NCBI GenBank assembly: GCA_017965125.1
Contig: JAGCQO010000090.1
Location: 1 to 14,734, forward strand
Reading direction: 5' to 3'
DNA length: 14,734 nucleotides
DNA from: Paludibacteraceae bacterium
Lineage (GTDB): Bacteria; Bacteroidota; Bacteroidia; Bacteroidales; Paludibacteraceae
The translations under genes and the position numbers were made by a program. The notes below the pieces were generated by a model. That model saw only the letters and a program-made list of their open reading frames with translations, had not been told where the DNA came from and did not search any database. Positions 6,961 to 13,706 of the stretch are shown here, one piece after another (the stretch's first letter is position 1; each line of letters begins with the position of its first letter).

Positions 6961-7012
6961 CATTAACAAAGAATAAAAATCTATACACTAACCTACTATA
7001 ACAAACAAAAAC

Positions 7013-7486
7013 ATGGCAAACACACTTGATGCAACAGACATTAAAATCTTGCGAATCCTGCAAGAGGACTCGAATCTAACAACCAAGGAGCTCGCCGCGA
7101 AAGTAAGCTTGTCGCCTACTCCGGTGTTCGAACGCGTAAAGCAGCTTGAGAAGAAGGGATACATCAAGAAATACATGGCTGTTCTTGACCCTGCGAAAAT
7201 CAAGAACATATCGGTGTTCTGCAACATCCGACTGAAGAAGCACAGCCGCGAGTACATGCTCATGTTCACCGAGGCAGTCGAGCAAATCGAGGAAATCACC
7301 GGCTGCTACAACATTTCCGGCGACTACGACTACATGCTGAAAATCGTCGTCAAGGACATGGAGCACTATCAGGACTTCGTGCAGAACAGACTTGGTGTCA
7401 TCGACGCGATCGGTTCGCTCCACTCAATCTTCGTGCTGAAGGAGATAAAGCACACGACCGCTATTCCGCTGTCGCAGAGCTTCTAA
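7013..7486 (+). CDS. Lrp/AsnC-family transcriptional regulator
   Basis: The 157-residue protein has the typical family length and order. An N-terminal winged helix-turn-helix (about 5-55) contains LDATDIKILRILQED, LTTKELAAKVSLSPTPVFERV and LEKKGYIKKY. It is followed by a RAM ligand-binding domain (about 68-148) with GCYNISGDYDYMLKIVVKD and Gly103-Asp104 in the usual effector turn. Such regulators form dimers to octamers and respond to amino acids. The divergent position next to metY-metA makes a methionine, leucine or related amino acid plausible as effector and that operon plausible as target, but neither is shown by the sequence. The ATG at 7013 begins the family-typical sequence and follows an A-rich leader. 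The stop codon abuts the stop codon of the convergent solute-binding gene. Confidence 0.93.
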   Translation: MANTLDATDIKILRILQEDSNLTTKELAAKVSLSPTPVFERVKQLEKKGYIKKYMAVLDPAKIKNISVFCNIRLKKHSREYMLMFTEAVEQIEEITGCYNISGDYDYMLKIVVKDMEHYQDFVQNRLGVIDAIGSLHSIFVLKEIKHTTAIPLSQSF

Positions 7487-8524
7487 TCACTGCGGAGAAT
7501 AATACTTCAGGTATAGTTTACGGTATTCCTTAGTCGATTTGTAATGAGTAAGGAAGGTATCGACTTTTGCGCATAGGTCGGAGTTGGACTTGCGTATGGC
7601 CCACGAATGCAGCTGATGGAATCCGACGGCTGTGGCGTAGTCTATCTCCGGCAGCGACTCGGCCGCCTCCATGGCCTCCTTCTCGTCGCACACGGCATAG
7701 TCGATGTCGCCCTTCGCCACCATGACGATGAGCTGCTGCGCCTGGTAGTCCGGCATTTCCTTGATTATGATGGTGTCGGCTATCTCGTCGGCTAAGTTCC
7801 TGAGCCTAAGGATGTCAGGCGAATCATTCGGCACGTAAATCGTCTTGCCGGCAAGCTCGAGCTGGTCTCTGATTGGCTCGATGGAGTCGTTGTACTCCGC
7901 CTTCCTCTGCACCAAGACCTTGCGTGTCTGAAGTATCGGCTTGGAGAACAAGACCTGCTCACGCATCTCCGTCGTGACGGGTATCGGACGGGCAATGAGG
8001 TCAACATCTCCGTTATTTAGCATCTCGATGGATTTCGCGAGGTCATTCTCGAGTTTCCACTCCACATCCATGTCAACACTCTTGGCAAATGAGTTAACAA
8101 GCTCATATTGAAAGCCCTGTTCCACCCCATTCGCTATGAAATAGTCAAGCGCGCTGTAATCCGTAGCGACGACGAGTGTACTGGAACTCCTGAAATGCCA
8201 TTCGCCGCCATTCGACGTCGCCTTGAACCACGAGACGAAAAAGACCGCGGCCGGAATCAGCAACAATGACAATGACAGAATAATTCTCTGCCTTCCGTTC
8301 AAAAGCAGCCAGAATTTGCCTATGGATTTGAACAGCAGAACGATGCTTTTTCCCAAGAAAACGAACGCCGCAGCGATGAGCATCGCCGACTTGCGCAACA
8401 GGAACCACAGTCCATGCACCGACATCTTGCACGCCTCCACTGAACATGCCTTCAGAAGCAGCAAAAAGAGTTTGAGCTTATGCATAGCCCATTGCAGTTT
8501 TTCCTTAAAAGTCTCCTGTGCCAT
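7487..8524 (-). CDS. Membrane-anchored solute-binding-domain protein (SBP_bac_3/MltF N-domain type)
   Basis: Residues about 115-343 of this 345-residue protein form a type-3 extracellular solute-binding domain, with STLVVATDYSALDYF at its start, then EMLNNGDVDLIARPI, ILQTRKVLVQRK, LAGKTIYVPNDSPDILRL and VAKGDIDYAVCDEKEA. It resembles the N-domain of the lytic transglycosylase MltF. The protein ends right after that domain, so no transglycosylase domain is present. The first 105 residues are unusual: several hydrophobic stretches (about 17-26, 48-66 and 82-100) separated by lysines, the last a clear membrane anchor that puts the binding domain in the periplasm. The ATG at 8524 is preferred to an in-frame TTG at 8548. 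The gene begins 32 bp after the porin stop and is likely cotranscribed. The ligand is unknown. A sensor or cell-wall-binding role is as likely as transport, since no permease or ATPase is adjacent. Confidence 0.75.
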   Translation of the reverse strand: MAQETFKEKLQWAMHKLKLFLLLLKACSVEACKMSVHGLWFLLRKSAMLIAAAFVFLGKSIVLLFKSIGKFWLLLNGRQRIILSLSLLLIPAAVFFVSWFKATSNGGEWHFRSSSTLVVATDYSALDYFIANGVEQGFQYELVNSFAKSVDMDVEWKLENDLAKSIEMLNNGDVDLIARPIPVTTEMREQVLFSKPILQTRKVLVQRKAEYNDSIEPIRDQLELAGKTIYVPNDSPDILRLRNLADEIADTIIIKEMPDYQAQQLIVMVAKGDIDYAVCDEKEAMEAAESLPEIDYATAVGFHQLHSWAIRKSNSDLCAKVDTFLTHYKSTKEYRKLYLKYYSPQ

Positions 8525-8556
8525 AGTCTGTAAACATTTAGGCGGCAAGCCAACCG

Positions 8557-10452
8557 TTAATCAAAGAAATTCCACGCCAGTCCCATCTGGAAACGACCCT
8601 CGTAGAGAGGATAGTTCGGCATTGAGAAGTACTGGTGGTTCATGAAGCTCTCGTTGAAGTGATAATACTTGAAGAAGAAACGAGCGGTGTATAAATGGAA
8701 ATTGATATAAGCCGAGAGCAAAGGATAGTTTCCGACCTTGGTGTCCTGCTGGGTGTAGAACACGCCAGTCACAGGCATATACTTAGGTGCGTAATATGCT
8801 GTGTTATAATAGCAATCGACACCTATCTGCGTCTTCAGCACCCTGAACAGCGGGAAGAACACGTACAGGTTGCTGTAGGCCGAGAACGTAGGCAGGTCTA
8901 TAATCGATGTGTTTGACGATTGCTGGTAAACAAGCGAGTTGTCGAGGTGGAATATCCACGCGTTCAGGTTCACGTCTGCCCTACCGCTGATTATCTGGAT
9001 TGACGGCGCATACTGCGTAGGATTAGCGTCGTTGCCGTAGTAAACATAATTGCTCAGGTTGTCGAAGCCAGCCGAAACTCCGAGCTCCACATATTTATTC
9101 TGCCACGAAGCCTTTGCGCCGACGTGGAGTTTCTGCATCATGTCGAAATGGTTATCGCGGCAAAGCCCTGTGTAGTTCGATGCGTATTTATCGTCCCAGT
9201 AGCTTGGCTTTTTGTTTGAGAACGCCACGTCGGCCGAGAATCCAATCGTGTCCTTTTTCAGCGGGAAAACCGTCTTCACCTTGCCATCGACATTGACTGT
9301 TCCTGCCGACGGACCCACGACGAACACCTCGCCGTTGATGTCGAAAAAGAGATTCTTTCCCGTTCTCTTAGACAGCTCGGCGCCCACGAAAATGTTGTTC
9401 TCATGGTCTTTCACCGTCGCGCTGTCCTCTAAGTACTTGTACTGCATCCACTCGTGTCCGGCGTATGCGATGAGCGAGAACGGCACGTACTTCGAGAAAC
9501 CCTCGTCCAGCGACACGCCGACATGGTTGCGCACCGAATACTGACGCGCCGAGTCCTTCGTCACAGGATTGACCGCCGGAGTGTTATAGAAAACGCTTGC
9601 GCTGTCCTCTCTGTATCGCTTGTCGAACTGCTGGAAATTGAAGGTGTGGAACGCCGAGAAAATCGGTTTGTACTCCACACGCACAGAGTCGAGCTGCACC
9701 TTGCGCAGAGCCAAATGCACTTTCTGGTTAAAGAACACGTAATGCGACTTGAGTCTCGACTGCGCCTCGTTGTTCAGGTTCACAGGTATCTGCACGGGGT
9801 TGTCGGGGTGCATCGAGCTGTTGGTCACGTAGTCGGTCGAGGTCACACCGCCGTTCTCCTCGTTGAAGAACTGCTGGTACATGTAGGCGGCATTGGCCTC
9901 GTAGCGCTTGCCGTGGTAGTAGCCCCACAGTCCGGCCTTGATTTGCTTCGTCGCCTGGTTTGTGTACATACCCATAGCTCGCATGTAGTCCACGAGAGCC
10001 GAGATGTTGAATTTCTTGTTGGCATTGACCGAGAACAAAGCGTTGAAGTTGTCCTCTGTAGTCTGGTTGAATCCGAACGTCTGGTAGTTCAGCGACGCGA
10101 AAGGCGTCTTAGTGTCGAAGTAAGGCAGTTCGGAAGGCGAAATGAAATAAGCATCGTAGGGCGTGGTAAAAGGGAAATCGGTATCCTCAGTTCTGTCGAG
10201 CCAAATCTTCGACTGCAGCGGCGAGCCCCACGTTCCGTTATAGGAATTGGCGATGCTGTATGCGTTCATCGGGGTGTAATTGGCGAAGGCTGTGGTCGTC
10301 GTGTCGAAAGACGCCTCCAGCTTCGAGCCAGTGTTCTCGGTCAGGTTCCAGACCTTGAACGGCTCGCGTTTTTTCTTCTTTAGGCTTGGTTTCGCATACG
10401 CGGAAGACGCCGTGAAAGCAAGCGCTGCCAATATATATATGAGTTTACGCAT
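8557..10452 (-). CDS. Putative outer-membrane beta-barrel porin (Porin_10 family)
   Basis: The 631-residue protein starts with a clear signal peptide: basic MRK, a hydrophobic core and likely cleavage after AYA at residue 20. A short lysine-rich segment follows (KPSLKKKKREP). The body is rich in aromatic and polar residues in alternating strand patterns and ends with LAWNFFD, an aromatic C-terminus typical of outer-membrane barrels. The N-terminal region (Thr-rich TTTTAFANYTP, then GSPLQSKIW, PFTTPYDAYF, FASLNYQTFG) agrees with the Bacteroidetes putative porins of Pfam Porin_10. The reading frame is open up to 10566, but the ATG at 10452 is chosen because the signal peptide starts there. The substrate is unknown. 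It is not a SusC-type protein, as no plug domain, TonB box or SusD partner is seen. The 190 bp upstream (10453-10642) shows no further gene. Confidence 0.85.
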   Translation of the reverse strand: MRKLIYILAALAFTASSAYAKPSLKKKKREPFKVWNLTENTGSKLEASFDTTTTAFANYTPMNAYSIANSYNGTWGSPLQSKIWLDRTEDTDFPFTTPYDAYFISPSELPYFDTKTPFASLNYQTFGFNQTTEDNFNALFSVNANKKFNISALVDYMRAMGMYTNQATKQIKAGLWGYYHGKRYEANAAYMYQQFFNEENGGVTSTDYVTNSSMHPDNPVQIPVNLNNEAQSRLKSHYVFFNQKVHLALRKVQLDSVRVEYKPIFSAFHTFNFQQFDKRYREDSASVFYNTPAVNPVTKDSARQYSVRNHVGVSLDEGFSKYVPFSLIAYAGHEWMQYKYLEDSATVKDHENNIFVGAELSKRTGKNLFFDINGEVFVVGPSAGTVNVDGKVKTVFPLKKDTIGFSADVAFSNKKPSYWDDKYASNYTGLCRDNHFDMMQKLHVGAKASWQNKYVELGVSAGFDNLSNYVYYGNDANPTQYAPSIQIISGRADVNLNAWIFHLDNSLVYQQSSNTSIIDLPTFSAYSNLYVFFPLFRVLKTQIGVDCYYNTAYYAPKYMPVTGVFYTQQDTKVGNYPLLSAYINFHLYTARFFFKYYHFNESFMNHQYFSMPNYPLYEGRFQMGLAWNFFD

Positions 10453-10642
10453 AATTTGGGCAAAATTACTCAAAAAAACGAGAACTCTAAAAAACAGCAG
10501 CAAGTTTTGGAAGTGAAGAAAAACATGAGCGGCAAAAGGATTGTCCTTCAAGTTCTTCTTTGGCATTCTGCCGAGTTTTTTATCGGTTCTTCACCTCGCC
10601 CATCGCGTCGTGATTTATGCTGTCCGCTTTTTTGTAAATTGA

Positions 10643-11323
10643 TTATTCCTCGTCTTCTCTCTCCAATCTCATCTGCCACATCGTTTTGCCATTACAACTA
10701 AAATACTTTGGTCCTTGATATGCGCCTGATGTGTTCTGCATCTCTTCTGGCAAAAACTCTGCTGTAAAGGCAGAAAGTGACCATAGGCGACCTTCGTATT
10801 CTATCTTGTCGTCGGAAGCTATCTTAACTGGAATATTAAGAGCATCAAAAATGATTGTATCACCGACATTAAGACCTACCATGTGGAATTTGAATGCAGG
10901 TTTTGTTCTTTTACGTTTACTTTCATCATTTGCTGCTTTTATCTTTTTATCCTCTTCCTTACTACTGCTAACGACAGGTTTTCCATCAACGTAAACAGCC
11001 AGTTCTGCGTCTTCAAGCAAATCGGCAATGTCGCGCATTATATCAAGTGCTACAGAAGGGGCAATATTGAAGAATTCTCGATTCTGCCGAATGCGCAAAT
11101 CCGTCAAGCGGTCAATCTGCTTGTGAATCTGCTTTTCAACCTTGTCAAATTTCGAGGTCTTCAAAGTAGCATAAATCTCAAATGGCAGAGGAACTGCCGT
11201 ATTATCCAACTCCTTAGAACGCACATCCACAGGACGCGAGCTCTTTCCTATCTTGACCCAATCTTCGCGAAAGCTTGGATTTGTGAGTATGTAAACGTAC
11301 CCTTTATTATTTTCGTTGTTCAT
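10643..11323 (-). CDS. GIY-YIG (T5orf172/MUG113-type) protein with C-terminal RAMA/DUF4357-like domain
   Basis: Residues about 7-90 of this 226-residue protein match the T5orf172 branch of the GIY-YIG nuclease fold. GYVYIL (8-13) and VKIG (23-26) stand for the GIY and YIG strands. They are followed by Arg35, VEKQIH with Glu63 and His67, and NREFF (81-85). A charged linker (about 115-143) leads to a C-terminal domain (about 144-221) with GLNVGDTI, YEGRLWSLSAFTAEFL, GPKYFSCNGKTMWQMR. This resembles the DUF4357/RAMA group found with GIY-YIG, restriction and methylation domains and thought to recognise DNA. The combination suggests a DNA-acting, possibly defence-related protein; no target can be read. 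Codon use is more AT-rich than in the porin or gltS, hinting at acquisition. The 208 bp upstream (11324-11531) contain no gene that I can support. Confidence 0.72.
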   Translation of the reverse strand: MNNENNKGYVYILTNPSFREDWVKIGKSSRPVDVRSKELDNTAVPLPFEIYATLKTSKFDKVEKQIHKQIDRLTDLRIRQNREFFNIAPSVALDIMRDIADLLEDAELAVYVDGKPVVSSSKEEDKKIKAANDESKRKRTKPAFKFHMVGLNVGDTIIFDALNIPVKIASDDKIEYEGRLWSLSAFTAEFLPEEMQNTSGAYQGPKYFSCNGKTMWQMRLEREDEE

Positions 11324-11531
11324 ATTGCAATTATATTATGGCTTCATAGGTTTCTTCCTGACAAGGAATGCATTCCAATCGTATGGACAGTTACAATGGA
11401 GGTTATTCTCTTGCCATTATTTGAATCCTCCCCTTTCCATAGCATTAAAACAATCTTGTAAAATTAGAGCTTTTTCGTCATATCGTCAAGGCATTGTCAA
11501 GGTGTTTCTGACACTCCCCTTTTTTTCATCC

Positions 11532-12800
11532 CTACATGAAATTAAGGAAAAGGGTGATTATACTTGTGTTTATGACATCACTGAACATAGAGCCGACGAT
11601 AGGAACTATGAGGAATGGCTTGACGGCGTAATGGTACTTAAAGCAAACGGCGCCCATGTTGGCCATGGCGGTCGGCGTCGCACCGAGACCGAAGCCACAC
11701 AGGCCGGAACACATGACGGCGGCGTCGTAGCTGCGACCTAACACCGGGAAAGCCACAAAGCGCGCATACAGCGCCATCAGCACCACTTGCGACACAAGGA
11801 TGAGTATCAGCGGGAGGGCTAAGCTCTGAAGCTCCCACAGCCTGAGGGAAGCCATCGCTATGCCAAGGAACATGGACATGCAGATGTTGCCGACGCTGAC
11901 AATCCGGTCTATATCGAGCAGCCTGTCGGCTTTCACGCGCTTGCCGCCTTTCTTGTAGTCGACGAAGCCCAGAGCGTTACGTGTGACGGCGGCTAAAACC
12001 AAGGCGCCAAAATAAGCTGGAAACGTGAGTCCAGCCTTGGCGAGCAGCCAGCTCAGTATGGTGCCGGCGCCCATCATCAGGATGATGCTGTACGTAGCCT
12101 TCGCATACTGCTTGAATTCCAGTTCGTTAGTGCTGATGTGCTTAGCGCGGCCGGCCTGCGACGCCTCCTCGAGTTCGATGCCTGCCATCGCCGGGTCAAG
12201 GTCCTCGTCCTGCGGCTGTATCTGTTCTTTGGTGAGTTTCGTGCGGATAAGGTTCTCGGCCAAAGGTCCGCCAAGAATGGAGCCGGCTACCAGTCCAAAT
12301 GTGGCCGCCGCTATGCCTATCGTCCCAGCACCGTGCAGTCCCATGCTTTCAAGCACGCCAGCAAATCCGCCTGCCATGCCGTGTCCGCCAGTCATCGAGA
12401 CACTGCCCGTGGCCATGCCGACCAAAGGGTCAACCCCCATGAGCTTTGTGATTCCCATCGGCATCAGGTTCTGCAAAATGATGATGCCCACCAGCAGAAC
12501 GAGCATGGCAATCAACAGCTTGCCGCCTTTCTTTATGACCTTAACGTCGCACTGGAAGCCGACACTGGTGAAAAACGCCAGCATGAAAACATCCCTCAAA
12601 GTGCCGTCGAACGACACCTCGACATCAAGCCATCCGTACATCGCCAAGGTCAGCAATGAAAAGATGACACCCCCACTCACTGGCGACGGTATGCAGAACC
12701 TCTGCAGGAAAGCGACCTTTCGCGTCAAAACCATGCCGACAACAAGCGCCAATGCGCCGATGCCAGCCGTTTGTATCATATCGAGCTCAATACTTGACAT
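11532..12800 (-). CDS. gltS: Sodium/glutamate symporter
   Basis: The 422-residue inner-membrane protein matches the GltS (ESS) family in length and topology: about ten hydrophobic segments in two inverted halves, linked by a charged cytoplasmic loop (about 186-232). Each half carries its signature re-entrant loop, TGGHGMAGGFAG at 137-148 and GFGLGATPTAMANM at 369-382, which form the glutamate and Na+ pathway. The protein imports glutamate with Na+. The ATG at 12800 is preferred over a GTG two codons upstream. The leader holds an 11-bp tandem repeat and, further up, an inverted repeat around a candidate -7 box. Gene neighbours on both sides are unrelated, so it is probably transcribed alone. 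No convincing terminator is seen after the stop at 11532. Confidence 0.95.
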   Translation of the reverse strand: MSSIELDMIQTAGIGALALVVGMVLTRKVAFLQRFCIPSPVSGGVIFSLLTLAMYGWLDVEVSFDGTLRDVFMLAFFTSVGFQCDVKVIKKGGKLLIAMLVLLVGIIILQNLMPMGITKLMGVDPLVGMATGSVSMTGGHGMAGGFAGVLESMGLHGAGTIGIAAATFGLVAGSILGGPLAENLIRTKLTKEQIQPQDEDLDPAMAGIELEEASQAGRAKHISTNELEFKQYAKATYSIILMMGAGTILSWLLAKAGLTFPAYFGALVLAAVTRNALGFVDYKKGGKRVKADRLLDIDRIVSVGNICMSMFLGIAMASLRLWELQSLALPLILILVSQVVLMALYARFVAFPVLGRSYDAAVMCSGLCGFGLGATPTAMANMGAVCFKYHYAVKPFLIVPIVGSMFSDVINTSIITLFLNFM

Positions 12801-12812
12801 ACGCACTCTTTT

Positions 12813-12835
12813 TTATGGGTGAGATTATGGGTGAG
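12813..12835. repeat. Tandem 11-bp repeat in the gltS leader
   Basis: TTATGGGTGAG occurs at 12813-12823 and again at 12825-12835, identical and 12 bp apart. On the coding (minus) strand this gives CTCACCCATAA twice, ending 12 bases before the gltS ATG. It could be a binding site for a regulator, RNA-binding protein or small RNA. The repeat itself is certain; its role is not. Confidence 0.6.
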
Positions 12836-12844
12836 GTAAAAAAC

Positions 12845-12888
12845 ATTTCATTTTGTAAACTTAATGAAATATTTTGTTTTATGCCAAA
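12845..12888 (-). promoter_or_regulatory. Candidate gltS promoter bracketed by an inverted repeat
   Basis: On the minus strand TTTG (12888 to 12885), 21 bp and TAAGTTTA (12863 to 12856) approximate the Bacteroidetes promoter; the last -7 base differs from consensus. Perfect 8-bp arms ATTTCATT (12845-12852) and AATGAAAT (12863-12870) flank the -7 box. A dimeric regulator bound there would block transcription. Start near 12849, leader about 48 nt. Confidence 0.35.
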
Positions 12889-12920
12889 AACGCAGAGCCG
12901 CACGACAGAAATGTAAGCAC

Positions 12921-12950
12921 AAAAAAAGGTGCCGGATTTCTCCGACACCT
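12921..12950 (-). terminator. Terminator of the hsdR-ygjP-like operon
   Basis: Read on the minus strand, the stem is formed by AGGTGTCGGA and TCCGGCACCT-type arms (12950-12941 and 12936-12927). It has nine Watson-Crick pairs, one mismatch (12932/12945) and a four-base loop, and is followed by a T-tract from 12926 to 12921. It lies about 48 bp after the metallopeptidase stop at 12999. Confidence 0.8.
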
Positions 12951-12998
12951 GATATAATTCACACTTGTTTCATTTACTCTATTTCACAAACATATCAT

Positions 12999-13706
12999 CT
13001 AAATCATAATTTTCTCAAGCTTTGTCTTCCACTTCTCCCAATGGGGCATTTCCTTTGAAAGGAGATTGTAGAAATCCTTGTTATGATTCCGATATACAAG
13101 ATGACACATTTCGTGTGTTATGACATACTCAATGCAGCATCTGGGAGCGCAAATGAGTCGTGTGTTTAGCGAAATGCGACCATCTGCCGTGCAATACCCC
13201 CATCGCTTATCCATCTTCTTGACGGAAAAGCATTGCGGTTTGACTCCATAAGAAAGAAATCTCTCTATGATTGGTTGGGCATATTCCTTGAATTTGATAT
13301 TTGCACGCTGATGATACCATATTCGCAGCAAAGTGCCTGCATCCTTTTTATGGCGGCATTCAATTTCAATGATATTATTCTGGTAATGAACGGCGTTTGC
13401 ATTGCCCTCTCTCACTCTGAGCATATATTGCCGTCCAAGATACAAATGCGACTCACCGCTTATATATTGACGTTCGACGCCCGGCGTTCCGAACGAGTCA
13501 AAATACCGCTTCTGCCTCAATATCCACCCTGCCCTTTTACGAACTTTCGCTTTAACATCATCCAATGTTGAGTTGCCAGGTGCTTTCAGAAAAACAGAAC
13601 CATCGGGATTGACACGAATGTTCAGCGTTTTCCGGTCTTCAAACATCAGTTCAAAATCTATCGTTGTGGTGCCGTATTGAATACTGTCTCTTACTATTTG
13701 ATCCAT
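12999..13706 (-). CDS. YgjP-like (DUF45) M48-type zinc metallopeptidase
   Basis: The 235-residue protein carries HEMCH at 198-202, the zinc-binding HExxH motif with catalytic Glu199. The probable third ligand is His208 in YRNHNKDFYNLL. Around it are other hallmarks of the YgjP/COG1451 family: KRWGYCTADGRISLNTRLI (168-186), APRCCIEYVITHE and MPHWEKWK near the C-terminus. The N-terminal half (about 10-120) is beta-rich, as in relatives. The ATG at 13706 lies inside the end of hsdR and the genes overlap by 13 bp, so translation is probably coupled. An in-frame TTG at 13727 is a weaker alternative. Genes of this family often neighbour type I restriction genes; whether the peptidase trims or controls the restriction subunit, or simply travels with it, is unknown. 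Confidence 0.9.
   Translation of the reverse strand: MDQIVRDSIQYGTTTIDFELMFEDRKTLNIRVNPDGSVFLKAPGNSTLDDVKAKVRKRAGWILRQKRYFDSFGTPGVERQYISGESHLYLGRQYMLRVREGNANAVHYQNNIIEIECRHKKDAGTLLRIWYHQRANIKFKEYAQPIIERFLSYGVKPQCFSVKKMDKRWGYCTADGRISLNTRLICAPRCCIEYVITHEMCHLVYRNHNKDFYNLLSKEMPHWEKWKTKLEKIMI

Noticed and set aside
9454..10383. A 309-codon open frame on the plus strand
   Set aside because: It lies wholly antisense to the porin gene, and its His/Arg/Val-rich translation shows no domain. It is a product of the porin's codon use.
10461..10468. TAATTTTG on the minus strand just before the porin ATG, a perfect -7 match
   Set aside because: It would give a transcript starting about 3 bases before the ATG, and no -33 box is found at the right distance. 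Probably chance in AT-rich sequence.
11365..11376. 12-bp perfect palindrome GGAATGCATTCC upstream of the GIY-YIG gene
   Set aside because: A few such palindromes are expected by chance in a window of this size, and the flanks add no symmetry.
11485..11502. Two GTCAAGG copies 11 bp apart downstream of gltS
   Set aside because: Too short to support an attachment site or regulator site.
11316..11741. Plus-strand frame spanning the gap between the GIY-YIG gene and gltS
   Set aside because: It runs into the gltS coding region antisense, and the gap part has no coding character or start context.
12025..12822. A 265-codon open frame antisense to gltS
   Set aside because: Shadow of a membrane-protein gene; rich in Ser, Pro and Met with no recognisable motif.
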